Origin: G958295645 sp965242735
GTDB taxonomy: Bacteria; Gemmatimonadota; Gemmatimonadetes; Longimicrobiales; Gaopeijiaceae
Length of the DNA: 64,000 nt
Direction: 5' to 3'
Assembly (NCBI GenBank): GCA_965242735.1
Contig: OZ251497.1
Location: 1,984,001-2,048,000, forward strand
Shown: positions 7,862 through 16,782 of the stretch, in pieces
Numbering within the stretch: the stretch's first letter is position 1
Layout of the letters: the number at the start of each line of letters is the position of its first letter
Notes under the pieces: model-generated
Told to the model about the DNA's origin: nothing
The model's input: only the letters and a program-made list of their open reading frames with translations
Databases searched by the model: none
Translations under genes and position numbers: made by a program

Positions 7862-9280
7862 TCACAGGAGCGCTCCGGTCACGGCGAAGCACGCGGCCGC
7901 CGCCGCACCGCCCGCCAGGGCGTACGGCAACTGGGTTCGGACGTGATCGACGTGGTCGGTCGCGGAAGCCATGGAAGATACGATCGTCGTGTCGCTGACG
8001 GGCGAGCAGTGGTCGCCGAAGATGCCCCCGGACAGCGCCGCGGCCAGGAACGGCGCCTGGGGGAGGTCCAGCAAGGCGGCGGCCGGCACAGCGATTGGAA
8101 TCATGATGGCGAACGTCCCCCAGCTCGATCCGATCGAGAACGCCACGGCCGACGAGACGACGAACACCAACGGCAGCAACGCCGCCGGGGGCAGCGCGCC
8201 CTGCGCCACGCCCGCCACGTAGGCGCCCGTGCCCAGCTCGCCCGCGACTTCCTTGAGCGCGAGCGCCAGCAGCAGGATGAGCGCCAGCGGGACCAGGCCG
8301 CCCGCTCCCTTGAGGGCGGTCCGCACCAGGCTGTCCACCGTGGCGGCGCGTTGGGCGAGCAGCAGCAGCCACGCCGAGCCGAGCGCGCCCAGCGACGCCC
8401 AGAGCACGGACGTGGACCCGTCGCCCGACCGAAGATCGCCGTCGCCGGTGATCCAGAGACCAGCGGGCATCAAGACCACGAGCGCCGCGATGGGCACGAT
8501 CATGTTGGCGGCCCTGGGCTGGACGGCGGGGTCGGCGGGGCCGCCGAGCACGTCTTCGTCCATCATCGGCGTGGCGCCCGGGCGGATCACCACGCCCTTC
8601 GCGGCCCGGGCTTCGGCGCGCTTCATCGGTCCCCAATCCCACCGCCGCAAGGCCACGGCCAGAGCGAGGGCCACGGCGGCGAAGGCGTAGAAGTTGAAGA
8701 GGATGGACTCGAGCAGGAGCATCCAGGCGTCCGAGTCGCCGATCCCCTCGCCGGCCAGCAAGCGCAGGTTGTAGGCACCCCAGGCGTTGAGCGGGACGAG
8801 GATGCAGATCGGCGCGCTGGTGGAGTCGACGAGGTAGGCCAGCTTCTCGCGCGAGACCCGGTAGCGGTCGAACAGAGGCCGGGAGACGGAGCCCGCGACC
8901 AGCACCGTGATGTTGGACTCGATGAAGATGACGACGCCCGTGACCCACGCCAGCAGCTGCGCCCGGCGCCCGTTCGTGACCCAGCGGTTGCGTTCCAGCC
9001 ACGCGACGAAGCCGGCCACGCCGCCGGACGAGCTCAGGGTGGCGATCAGCGCGCCCATGACGAGGGTGAACAGGATCACCTTGGCGTCGCCCGGGGACGC
9101 GAGCACGCGCACGACCGAGTCCACCGTCTCGGCGAGGCCGGACGCGAAGTTCCAGCCGTGCAGGATGGACCAGCCCAGCCAGATGCCCCCGGCCAGCGAC
9201 AGATAGACCTGGCGGGTGGCGATGGCCAGCCCGATGGCCAGCAAGGGAGGCAGGACGGATATCCAGCCGGCGTTGCTCAT
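7862..9280 (-). CDS. NhaC family Na+/H+ antiporter
   Basis: A 472-residue integral membrane protein with about 11-12 hydrophobic segments. Family signatures include FIESNITVLVAGSVSRPL (about 120-137), DSTSAPICILVPLNAWGAY (about 152-170) and, near the C-terminus, GGIFGDHCSPVSDTTIVSS, the hallmark of the NhaC/YfkE antiporters. It exchanges Na+ for protons at the cytoplasmic membrane, or possibly a carboxylate/amino acid pair, as some NhaC-like members do. It starts at ATG 9280, 9 bp after the DUF4153 stop, and probably heads the etf unit. Confidence 0.88.
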   Translation of the reverse strand: MSNAGWISVLPPLLAIGLAIATRQVYLSLAGGIWLGWSILHGWNFASGLAETVDSVVRVLASPGDAKVILFTLVMGALIATLSSSGGVAGFVAWLERNRWVTNGRRAQLLAWVTGVVIFIESNITVLVAGSVSRPLFDRYRVSREKLAYLVDSTSAPICILVPLNAWGAYNLRLLAGEGIGDSDAWMLLLESILFNFYAFAAVALALAVALRRWDWGPMKRAEARAAKGVVIRPGATPMMDEDVLGGPADPAVQPRAANMIVPIAALVVLMPAGLWITGDGDLRSGDGSTSVLWASLGALGSAWLLLLAQRAATVDSLVRTALKGAGGLVPLALILLLALALKEVAGELGTGAYVAGVAQGALPPAALLPLVFVVSSAVAFSIGSSWGTFAIMIPIAVPAAALLDLPQAPFLAAALSGGIFGDHCSPVSDTTIVSSMASATDHVDHVRTQLPYALAGGAAAAACFAVTGALL

Positions 9281-9289
9281 TCAGACAAG

Positions 9290-11125
9290 CTAACGAACGG
9301 CGGGCTCGGGCGAACGGGCGGCGGCGGCCGGGCGCAACAGGACCGCTTCCACGTCGAATTCCGTGGCCGCCGGGCCGGTCTCCGTCTGCTCGATGCGCAG
9401 GCGCCGCAGGACAAGGCGGGCGTCGAACGCTGGTCCGGAGACGTCGAGGGCCAGGGCCTGGGCCGTCACCTCGACGGTGGCCGTGGCGGCGTCGCTCGCG
9501 GGGAGAGGAGAGGCCGCGGCCAAGTCGAAGAGGCCGCTCAATTCGGCCCGCGACTCCACGCCTCCGGCCGTCATGACGATCGCCCGACCGTCCTCCGAGA
9601 GGTCGAACCGCACCGTGTCCGCCGCTTCCGGCGCGCCGGGCCGGGGCACGAGCGCGCCGCCGTCCTCCAAGCGCGCGGCCAAGAGCGCGTAGCCGTCCGC
9701 CGGCACCGCCGCCGAGGGCCGCGCCGCCCGCAATTCGACGGGCCCGTCGCTGGGGCCGGGCTGCACGCCCAAGCGCGCCATCACGCGGGCGATCCGGGCC
9801 GCCGCCGTGCTGTCGGAGGCGGCGGGCAGGACGCCGGCCGCGATCCGCGCGCCGCCCGACCACGCGTCGATGACGTCCGTGCCGTGATAGTCCACCAGGT
9901 AGGCGACCGCTTCCTCCACCTGTCGCCATTCTTCGAAGGGGATCTGGAGCGTCGAGGTCGCCAGAGCCGACTCGTCCAGGACGCCGTGCTCGGCGAGAAT
10001 CCGCTCGATTCGCCCGACTTGGCTGCGTTCGGCGACCGCGTAGGGCGACCACGGCCCGACGAAGGTCGCCGCGCCGAGAATCGCCAGGACGAGCGGAATC
10101 GACTTCACGTCGCGGGTGCGCGTCGCCACGCGGTGCACGGCCGTCCCGGCGAGCCACGCCGCCAGCAGACCCAGCACGTAGCGGTTCTCGGTCATCCCGT
10201 ACTGCTGGACCCGCAGCCAGAGCGCCATCCCGACCATGCCCGCCGAAGGCAGAATCGCGATCCAGAACGCCAGCGCGTAGTGGTCGATCCAGCTGCGCTC
10301 CGCCCGCATTCGCTCGGGATGCACCATGAGGAGCGAGAAGATGCCCACGACCGCCAAGCCGGACACCAAGTAGCTGATCCATCCGCTGGGCCACGTGCCC
10401 GTCACGAGGATCTTGCCCATGTACGCGAGCAAAATCGCGACGTACAGCGCCACGAGCGGCAACAGCACGTGCTGCGAAAACACCCGCAAGCCGACCGGAT
10501 AGTCGCGGGCGGCGTCCAGCCGGCCGAAGTCCGACGGCACGCCTGCCAGAAAGATCAAGGGATGGAGTCCGAAGGCGACGACGAAGAACAACCGGCCGTA
10601 GGCCACGTCCGGCACGCCGATGCCCAGCAGGTTGTCCACGGCGGCCAGCGCCAGCGCCAGCCCCGCGAACAGCGCGCCGGAGAAGACGGTCGCCGTCACG
10701 CAGCGGAAGAACAGCGACCGGTTGTACTGCCAGAAGCCCCAGGGCTCGCGGACGCCCAGGTACGGCACGATCGCGACGGCCATGTGCAGCGTGGCCGACA
10801 GGTGCGCGTATCGCTGCGCCCAGCCGTTCTCCTCCAGGCGCCCGAAGTAGAAGAACAGCGTCGCCAGCAGGGCGAAGCCGGCGGCATCGGCCAACAGGCG
10901 GGTCCGGCCCGTCCAGCCACGGCGCTCGCCGACCAGGACCAACGCCGCGAAGAGAGGCAGTCCAAGGCTGGCGGCGGACAGGAGCTGAATCCACTTCACG
11001 TCGCCGCCGTCGACGCCCATGACGCCGCCCGCGGCCGCGGCCACCGCGCAGGCGACGACCTCGGGGAACCTCGCCGCGGCCTGCTTCCCTCCCGCGATCG
11101 CTCGTCCTACGGTTGCCAGCTTCAT
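9290..11125 (-). CDS. DUF4153 domain membrane protein
   Basis: A 611-residue protein. Residues 1-420 hold about ten hydrophobic segments, and the family-like stretches FFYFGRLEENGW and PLIFLAGVPSDF identify it as DUF4153 (PF13687). Residues 430-611 form a soluble tail, rich in A, D and R and probably periplasmic. The function of the family is unknown. It starts at ATG 11125, 4 bp after the glycosylase stop, suggesting co-transcription. The tail is less conserved and would be where lineage-specific function lies. Confidence 0.75.
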   Translation of the reverse strand: MKLATVGRAIAGGKQAAARFPEVVACAVAAAAGGVMGVDGGDVKWIQLLSAASLGLPLFAALVLVGERRGWTGRTRLLADAAGFALLATLFFYFGRLEENGWAQRYAHLSATLHMAVAIVPYLGVREPWGFWQYNRSLFFRCVTATVFSGALFAGLALALAAVDNLLGIGVPDVAYGRLFFVVAFGLHPLIFLAGVPSDFGRLDAARDYPVGLRVFSQHVLLPLVALYVAILLAYMGKILVTGTWPSGWISYLVSGLAVVGIFSLLMVHPERMRAERSWIDHYALAFWIAILPSAGMVGMALWLRVQQYGMTENRYVLGLLAAWLAGTAVHRVATRTRDVKSIPLVLAILGAATFVGPWSPYAVAERSQVGRIERILAEHGVLDESALATSTLQIPFEEWRQVEEAVAYLVDYHGTDVIDAWSGGARIAAGVLPAASDSTAAARIARVMARLGVQPGPSDGPVELRAARPSAAVPADGYALLAARLEDGGALVPRPGAPEAADTVRFDLSEDGRAIVMTAGGVESRAELSGLFDLAAASPLPASDAATATVEVTAQALALDVSGPAFDARLVLRRLRIEQTETGPAATEFDVEAVLLRPAAAARSPEPAVR

Positions 11126-11129
11126 GTCG

Positions 11130-11786
11130 CTACTCCCTTGGCGCCCGCACGCACGGGTGCCCCTTGACGAAAAATCGAAGCGGCCAGTCGGCCGCCCTGG
11201 ACACGCCGATCCGGCCGGACACGCCGACCTGGGCGTCGTCGAACCGCGTGCCCGAGAACAGTTGCACGGGCGGGGCGGCCAGCGAGCGGCCGTCGTGCCG
11301 CAAGGTGATGCCCAGCGCTTGGCACAGCCGCCCCGGCCCGTTGCACAGATCGGTCTCGCGCTTGCGCCGCGCGAGCATGACGGCACGGCCCTCGACCGGC
11401 GAGAGCGCGCGGACCAGCGCCGCCGCCGGGAAGCCCTGAAGGCCGGTCACGACGTTGGCGCAGTGATGCACGCCGTGCGAGAGATAGACGTAGAGCGTGC
11501 CCGCGCGGCCGAACATGGCGGCGTTGCGGGCCGTTCGGCCGGTCGAGGCGCGGGCGTGGCTGGCCGGATCGTGCGGCCCCACGTACGCCTCCGTCTCCAC
11601 GATCATGCCGCCCGCCGTCCGTCCGTCCACCGACGACCACAGGATGGCGCCCAGCAACCGGCGGGCCACTTCCGCGCATTCGCCCTCGAAGAAGCGGGCG
11701 GGCAGGCCCCTGCCCCGGCCGCCCGGCGTCCGCGCCGCCGCCTCGCCTGTCGCCGCCTCGCTCGCCCATCCGTCCGCCTCTCCCAC
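11130..11786 (-). CDS. 3-methyladenine DNA glycosylase (AAG/MPG family)
   Basis: A 218-residue base-excision repair enzyme that flips and removes alkylated or deaminated purines. Conserved AAG motifs are in order: RRLLGAILW (about 42), the catalytic glutamate in VETEAYVGPHDPASHA (about 63-78), GRTARNAAMFG, GTLYVYLSHGVHHCANVV, and the C-terminal CNGPGRLCQALGI and ARIGV-like SGRIGVS. The start is GTG at 11786, with an inverted repeat directly upstream. The first 25 residues are non-conserved, so a later start is possible. Confidence 0.92.
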   Translation of the reverse strand: MGEADGWASEAATGEAAARTPGGRGRGLPARFFEGECAEVARRLLGAILWSSVDGRTAGGMIVETEAYVGPHDPASHARASTGRTARNAAMFGRAGTLYVYLSHGVHHCANVVTGLQGFPAAALVRALSPVEGRAVMLARRKRETDLCNGPGRLCQALGITLRHDGRSLAAPPVQLFSGTRFDDAQVGVSGRIGVSRAADWPLRFFVKGHPCVRAPRE

Positions 11787-11791
11787 GAATC

Positions 11792-11810
11792 AACTTTGTT
11801 TCGCAAAGTT
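11792..11810. promoter_or_regulatory. inverted repeat upstream of the DNA glycosylase
   Basis: AACTTTG at 11792-11798 and CAAAGTT at 11804-11810 form a perfect 7-bp inverted repeat around TTTCG. It lies 6 bp upstream of the GTG start on the minus strand. The site is strikingly AT-rich for this genome, and its minus strand includes AAACTTTG, close to the TAnnTTTG promoter form. An operator overlapping a promoter, or a short hairpin in the leader, are both possible. Confidence 0.45.
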
Positions 11811-12041
11811 TAACGACGGTCGGCAGCGCCGGCAAGTTCCGGCGAGACGCAAACCAGCGGACGGGCCGAAGTCCGCGGGCGGACGCGCCGTGGCGTCTGG
11901 CGACACCAACTTCAACGCCGACGGCGTCTTCAAAGATGGGGCGGAGTTCGTCGGCGAGCCGGCGGACGAGGGCGACACCGACTTCGGCGCCGACGGCGTC
12001 TTCAAAGGCGGTCGGCGAAGCGGCCGGCGGCCAAGCCGTCA
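11811..12041. repeat. spacer with two 72-bp direct repeat units after the NYN gene
   Basis: Two direct repeats begin at 11899 and 11971 (GGCGACACC...CGACGGCGTCTTCAAAG), a period of 72 bp. Within the first roughly 40 bases they differ at only a few positions; the rest is degenerate. The array reaches the NYN gene stop at 12039-12041. No credible gene is present. An open minus-strand frame repeats LKTPSA-like peptides, but this is a by-product of the DNA repeat. Confidence 0.55.
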
Positions 12042-13850
12042 GTCGTCGTTCGCGCCGCGGTCGCGGGTGCGCCGCGTGGCCTGCCTCAGAAAGCCCACGA
12101 TGCCGGAAGACTTCTTGCTCTTGGACGCGCCGCCGTCCGAAGCCGGGTCCGCCGGGGCGGAACGGGCGCCGGCCGCGACGTTCGCGGCGCCGTCGTCGTC
12201 GCCGGAACGGGGCACGCGCGCCGTCTCCGGCGAGGCGTCCCGGGCCGCCGGGCCCGAGCGGTCCGCGCCGGGCCGGGCCGCGTCCGGCTCCGCTCGCCTC
12301 GGCTCGCGGGAACGGCGGGGGCCTCGGGAGGCCGGCGGCCGCGCGGGACCACGGCCGCGGGCGGCCGCTGCGTGGCCCGAGCCGCCCGCGCCCCCGGGCG
12401 CCGAACGAGGAGATTGCGGCAATCCCGCGCTGCCTGGCTTGGGGCGGCCGGCGGCCTTGGCCTGGGCCGCGGCCCGGCGAGCGTAGTCGTCCCCCCACGC
12501 CTGAAGCACTTGGTCCGCGCGCGTTCGCGGCAGCGCGGCTCGCACCTTGCCCGGGTCGTCCTGCAACACGGAGAAGAGATCGGCGCCGAACCGTTCCACC
12601 AGCGCTTCGGCGGTCTTCGCGCCCACGCCGCGGTACCGGTTCGCCAGATAGCTCTCCATGGCCTCCTTGGTGTGCGGGAGGCCGAGCGCGCGGACGTCCA
12701 GCCGGGCGAGACGGACGTCGTAGCCGCCGCCGTCGACCGGAAGCAGTTCGACGTGGCCGCGGTCGGCGGCGAAGTGAAGGAACTTGCTGAACTTGGCGAA
12801 ACCGAGAGCGCCCTCGTCGAAGCTGCCGTCCAGCGCCAGCAGCCTGCGCTTGATCGTGGAGTCCCGCACGCTCGCCCGGCCGTCTTCGGCGGCCGCCTTC
12901 AACGCGCGAGACAGCAGGTCCAGCGCCGGCGACAGGTTCGGCGTCGCGGACGCCGCTTCGTCGCCGTTGGCTCCTGCTTGCGCAGGGTCGCGCCGGGGGG
13001 CCGGTCGCTTCGGCGAGCGGCGCGGCTTGGCGGACGACGACGATGGAGCGTCCTGGGGCGTCTCTGCCCCGCCCTCCTCGCCGCCCGGCGCCGCCACGGC
13101 GTACTGTCCGTTCTGGCCGCGCTGGAGCTCCAGCAGGCCCTTGCGGGAGGCTTCGACCAAGAAGCGCGAGAACTTCTTGAAGCCCAGGTTGCGCTCGTCG
13201 AAGCCCGGAGAAATCTCGATCAAGACCTGCTTCAGCCGGTCGGAGCGCATCACGTCTCCCCGCTCCGTCATGCGCTGAAGCGCCTCGCGCACCGCCTGCC
13301 ACGGGTCGGCGCCGGCCGGCTTGCCGTCGGAGCTCCTGCTGAGCCCCGCGAGCGACGTGTACGAGTAGTATTCGTCGCAGTTCTGCACCAGAATGTCCGA
13401 ACTGGACTCCTGAATGCCGATCCCGATCACGTACTTGCCGTATTCCTTGAGCTTCAGCACGAGGCTCGAGAAGTCCGAGTCTCCCGTGAGCAGAATGAAC
13501 GTGCCGATGTCGGGCCGAATGAACACCAGCTCGATGCCGTCGATGGCCATCCGAATGTCGGTGGCGTTCTTCTTCGAGCTCCCGTAGGCCGGGGCGAAGA
13601 TCAGGTCGATCGAGGCTTCGGACAGAGGGACGATGTACTGCGGATACCGGCGCCAGTCGGCGTAGGCTCGCTGCACCGTGACCTTGCCCTTGATGATGTC
13701 CGAGCCGAGCAGCGTCCGCAGTTCGTTCGCCAAGTCGCTGCGCATGCCCATCGTGACGTTGTCGAAGTCGACGAGCAGCGCGGCGTTGGGGGCGTCCGGA
13801 GCCGGCTTTCGAATGTCGGCCTGGGGCACCCGGGAATGAGGGTTTGCCAT
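12039..13850 (-). CDS. NYN domain ribonuclease-like protein with two OST-HTH/LOTUS domains and HhH
   Basis: A 603-residue multidomain protein. Residues 20-170 are a NYN (LabA/PIN-like) nuclease domain with the acidic residues D28 and D30 in VDFDN and D124/D126 in TGDSDF, so a metal-dependent RNase site looks intact. Residues 183-253 and 306-380 are two OST-HTH/LOTUS domains, each with the GFKKFSRFL or GFAKFSKFL core and known in related proteins to bind RNA. Residues 396-455 resemble a helix-hairpin-helix unit (YRGVGAKTAEALVERFG). The last 140 residues are low-complexity, R/A/P/G-rich and probably disordered. The start ATG overlaps the acyl-CoA ligase stop (TGATG). NYN-LOTUS combinations resemble eukaryotic MARF1; the HhH addition is unusual to me. 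The RNA target is unknown. Confidence 0.82.
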   Translation of the reverse strand: MANPHSRVPQADIRKPAPDAPNAALLVDFDNVTMGMRSDLANELRTLLGSDIIKGKVTVQRAYADWRRYPQYIVPLSEASIDLIFAPAYGSSKKNATDIRMAIDGIELVFIRPDIGTFILLTGDSDFSSLVLKLKEYGKYVIGIGIQESSSDILVQNCDEYYSYTSLAGLSRSSDGKPAGADPWQAVREALQRMTERGDVMRSDRLKQVLIEISPGFDERNLGFKKFSRFLVEASRKGLLELQRGQNGQYAVAAPGGEEGGAETPQDAPSSSSAKPRRSPKRPAPRRDPAQAGANGDEAASATPNLSPALDLLSRALKAAAEDGRASVRDSTIKRRLLALDGSFDEGALGFAKFSKFLHFAADRGHVELLPVDGGGYDVRLARLDVRALGLPHTKEAMESYLANRYRGVGAKTAEALVERFGADLFSVLQDDPGKVRAALPRTRADQVLQAWGDDYARRAAAQAKAAGRPKPGSAGLPQSPRSAPGGAGGSGHAAAARGRGPARPPASRGPRRSREPRRAEPDAARPGADRSGPAARDASPETARVPRSGDDDGAANVAAGARSAPADPASDGGASKSKKSSGIVGFLRQATRRTRDRGANDD

Positions 13851-15463
13851 CAGTTGTCTTCGTTCTGTCGTTGCGCGTCGGGTCCATCCAAGGCCGCCAA
13901 GCGCGCCAGCTCGACGCGCGAGACCTTGCCGGTGGTCGTCAAGGGAAGGTCCGCCATGAAGGTAACCGAGTCGGGAAGCTTGTAGGCCGCCAGCGTCGCG
14001 GCGCCCCATTCGCGGAGTTCCTGCGGGGTGACGACGCCGCCTTCGACCAAGACGACGCAGGCGCAAATGGCGTCGCCCAGCACGTCGTCGGGCACGCCCA
14101 CCACGGCGGCGCGGTCCACGGCTGGATGCCCGACGAGCCGGTCCTCGACTTCGCTCGGGTGCACGTTGTAGCCGCCGCGGATGATCACGTCGTCGCGCCG
14201 GCCCACCAGATGGATGTAGCCGCCCGCGTCGATCATGCCGATGTCGCCGGTGCGCACGTGGCCGGCGGCGTCGAGGACCTGGGCCGTCTCGTTGGGCTGG
14301 CGGTGGTAGCCGCGCATCACCCCGGGGCCCCGCACCCAGATCTCGCCCACGCTCTCGACGGGCAGGGTCTCGCCGTCGTCGCCGGCGACGCGCACCCGAG
14401 TGTCCGCGACCGGACGCCCCAGCGTCGACGCCCGCTTGTCGGCCGGGTCCTCGGGGCGCGTGACGGCCAGCGTGGAAGCCGCCTCGGTCAGTGAGTAGGC
14501 CACGAGCAGGGGCGCGCCGAAGCCCTGTTCGACGCGTTGGGCCAGGCCCTGCCGGACGGGCGCGCCGGAGGCCACGCACACGCGCACGGAACCGGGGAAC
14601 CCGCCCCGGCGTTCCGCTTCGTCGAGCTCCATGGCGAACAGCGTGGGCACGCCGTAGTGGACGGTGGCCCGGTGGCGCTCCACGAGGCGCAGAGTCTCGG
14701 CGGCGTCGAATCCGTCCTGGAGCGCCAAGCTCGCGCCTTGCATCATCGTGCCGACGAGGCCGGGCCCCAAGCCGAAGACGTGAAACAGCGCGGTGACCCC
14801 GGCCACGACGTCGCTCGGGCCGACCCCCGCGGCCGCGGCGGTCTCGCGCGCGGCGTGAAGCACGTTGGCGTGGCTGAGCTCGACGCCCTTCGGCTTGGCG
14901 GAGACGCCGGACGTGTAGAGGATCGCAAAGAGCGCGGTCGGCGGATCCGGCGGAGGCGAGAAGTCCCGTCCCTCTCCCGCCGACACCAAGTCCTCCCACT
15001 GGAAGATTCGGTCGTCGTGCCAGAGGTCTTCCTTGCCGACGGTGACGACGTGCTCGAGCTCCGGGAGAGCGACCAGCAGGTCTTCGAAGACTTGCAGGTA
15101 GTCGGTGCCGTCGGCGTCTTCGGCCGAGATCGCGCACTTGGCGCCGCAGTGCCGGAGCCGGTAGCGCAGGTCGGCCGTCGAGAGGCGCGGATCCAAGGGA
15201 ACGATCGGCGCGTGCAGCTTGGCCGCGGCGAACGTGGCGATTGCGAATTCCGGCCACGCGGGCAACACCAGGGCGACGCGGTCGCCCGCCCCGACGCCCA
15301 GGTTGGCCAGCGACGCCGCCAGCGCCCCGGCCTGGCGTTCGACTTCGGCGTAGGAGAGCAGGGCGTCGCCGGACAGCAGAAACGGCGCTGACGGACGCGC
15401 CTCGGCCTGGCGGGCCAGGAGCGACGAAATCGAGATGTCCTGCGAGCGCTCGGATGGCGCCAT
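13850..15463 (-). CDS. AMP-dependent synthetase / acyl-CoA ligase
   Basis: A 537-residue ANL-superfamily enzyme that activates a carboxylate with ATP and transfers it to CoA. The phosphate-binding loop reads YTSGVSAKPKG, a variant of YTSGTTGxPKG but with the PKG lysine kept. VAYSLTEA, TGDIGMID, GRRDDVIIRGGYNVHPSEVE and the C-terminal catalytic lysine in TTTGKVSR follow in order. This matches long-chain fatty-acid-CoA ligases best, though the substrate cannot be read from sequence. The start at ATG 15463 is preceded by a weak TTGACT/AGATTC promoter candidate. The stop overlaps the NYN gene start, so the two are coupled without an obvious functional link. Confidence 0.85.
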   Translation of the reverse strand: MAPSERSQDISISSLLARQAEARPSAPFLLSGDALLSYAEVERQAGALAASLANLGVGAGDRVALVLPAWPEFAIATFAAAKLHAPIVPLDPRLSTADLRYRLRHCGAKCAISAEDADGTDYLQVFEDLLVALPELEHVVTVGKEDLWHDDRIFQWEDLVSAGEGRDFSPPPDPPTALFAILYTSGVSAKPKGVELSHANVLHAARETAAAAGVGPSDVVAGVTALFHVFGLGPGLVGTMMQGASLALQDGFDAAETLRLVERHRATVHYGVPTLFAMELDEAERRGGFPGSVRVCVASGAPVRQGLAQRVEQGFGAPLLVAYSLTEAASTLAVTRPEDPADKRASTLGRPVADTRVRVAGDDGETLPVESVGEIWVRGPGVMRGYHRQPNETAQVLDAAGHVRTGDIGMIDAGGYIHLVGRRDDVIIRGGYNVHPSEVEDRLVGHPAVDRAAVVGVPDDVLGDAICACVVLVEGGVVTPQELREWGAATLAAYKLPDSVTFMADLPLTTTGKVSRVELARLAALDGPDAQRQNEDN

Positions 15464-15501
15464 GAGTCCTCCGGCCGGCGTGCCGCCCGCGACGGGCTCT
15501 T

Positions 15502-15531
15502 GAATCTGAGGAATTGGCGCGCCCGAGTCAA
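15502..15531 (-). promoter_or_regulatory. weak promoter candidate for the acyl-CoA ligase gene
   Basis: On the minus strand TTGACT (15531-15526) is followed after 18 bp by AGATTC (15507-15502), about 40 bp before the ATG. It sits in the more AT-rich part of a 233-bp spacer (15464-15696) in which I see no gene. Support is sequence resemblance only. Confidence 0.25.
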
Positions 15532-15696
15532 TCCGCCGGAGCTCGGGGAATCGTTCGCGCGACCGGCGGGCGGCAGTCGTCGCAGACGCCGGCCAGCTTG
15601 CAAGGGATCGCCCGCGCGCGGCGGTCGGGCGTCCACGACCATCCTTCGGCGGCCGGCCGATCCGCGCCCCGGCCGCGAGCGCCGCGCGATCCCCGG

Positions 15697-16782
15697 TCAC
15701 GTGGGCCACTCCGCCATGGCGCGCTCCAGGTCGGCGGCGGGCACGGGGACCGCGACGCGGCCGTTCGTCTCGTGGACCCGTCCCAAGGTCTCCAGGAGGA
15801 CGACGTGCACGACGCCGCCGCGGGTCTTCTTGTCGCGCGACATCAGGCCGGCCAGCTCGCCGGGGTCGGCGGACGGCGGACGGCGCGAAGGCAGTCCGAA
15901 GGCGCGCACCATCGCGGCGATCTCCTTCGAAACGCCCGCTTCCGTGATGCCGGCGGCCTCGCCGATGCGGGCCTCGGCCACCATGCCCGCGGCGACGGCC
16001 TGTCCGTGCGGCAACGTGAAGCCGGACGCCGCCTCTATCGCATGCCCGACGGTGTGGCCGAAGTTCAGGACCTGCCTCCGCCCCGCTTCGAATTCGTCGG
16101 CCGACACCACGTCCGCCTTGATTTCCACCGACCTGGCCACCGCCCCTTTGACCGCGTCCTCGTGCCCGTCCAGAAGCGCCGTCGCGTTGGCGGCCAGCCA
16201 GGACGCGTGTCCGGCGTCCGCGACGGCGCCGTGCTTGACGGCTTCGGCGAAGCCCTCGGCCCGGCGCTCCCGGTCCAACGTGGCGAGGAATCGAGGGTCC
16301 GCCAGCACGGCGCAGGGCGGGTGAAAGGCGCCGACCAAGTTCTTGCCGAGCGGATGGTCGACGCCGGTCTTGCCGCCGACGGAGGCGTCGATCATCGCGA
16401 GCGTGGTGGTCGGGACCTGCAGGACCGGCACGCCGCGCAAGTAGGTCGCCGCCACGAACCCCGCCGTGTCGCCGGTCACGCCGCCTCCGAGCGCCACCAC
16501 GCAGGAATCGCGCCCCAAGCCGGCTTCCAGCAGTGCGTCCGTCAAGCGGCGCCACGTCGCCCGCGTCTTGTTCGCCTCGCCCGCCGGAAACGACGCCGTC
16601 ACCGCCTCGACGCCCGCGTCGGCCAGCAACCGTCGCATCCGGTCCCCCCAGAGCGCGGCCACGTCGCTGTCCGCGATCAGCGCGCACCGCCCCGACGGCG
16701 CCGCCGTCCCGGCGATCGGGCCGGCAAGCTCCATGGCTCCCGCGCCCACGTGCACGTCGTACGAGCCCGAAGCGGCGCCCAC
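15697..16782 (-). CDS. aroB: 3-dehydroquinate synthase
   Basis: A 361-residue AroB, the second enzyme of the shikimate pathway, which converts DAHP to 3-dehydroquinate with NAD+ and a divalent metal. The NAD-binding GGGVTGDTAGFVAATYLRG, the substrate loop ASVGGKTGVDHPLGKN and the metal site EAVKHG, NFGHTVGHAIEA and LPHGQAVAAGM are all intact. I chose GTG at 16782 because the conserved part begins a few residues later and the upstream frame is not coding-like. Length is normal. It lies 125 bp downstream of the putative metallopeptidase, in a spacer with no visible signal. Confidence 0.93.
   Translation of the reverse strand: MGAASGSYDVHVGAGAMELAGPIAGTAAPSGRCALIADSDVAALWGDRMRRLLADAGVEAVTASFPAGEANKTRATWRRLTDALLEAGLGRDSCVVALGGGVTGDTAGFVAATYLRGVPVLQVPTTTLAMIDASVGGKTGVDHPLGKNLVGAFHPPCAVLADPRFLATLDRERRAEGFAEAVKHGAVADAGHASWLAANATALLDGHEDAVKGAVARSVEIKADVVSADEFEAGRRQVLNFGHTVGHAIEAASGFTLPHGQAVAAGMVAEARIGEAAGITEAGVSKEIAAMVRAFGLPSRRPPSADPGELAGLMSRDKKTRGGVVHVVLLETLGRVHETNGRVAVPVPAADLERAMAEWPT

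Noticed and set aside
11790..12005. Small minus-strand ORF with repeated LKTPSA peptides
   Set aside because: Its composition follows the 72-bp spacer repeat; it has no domain, no ribosome site and no homologous family that I can recognise.
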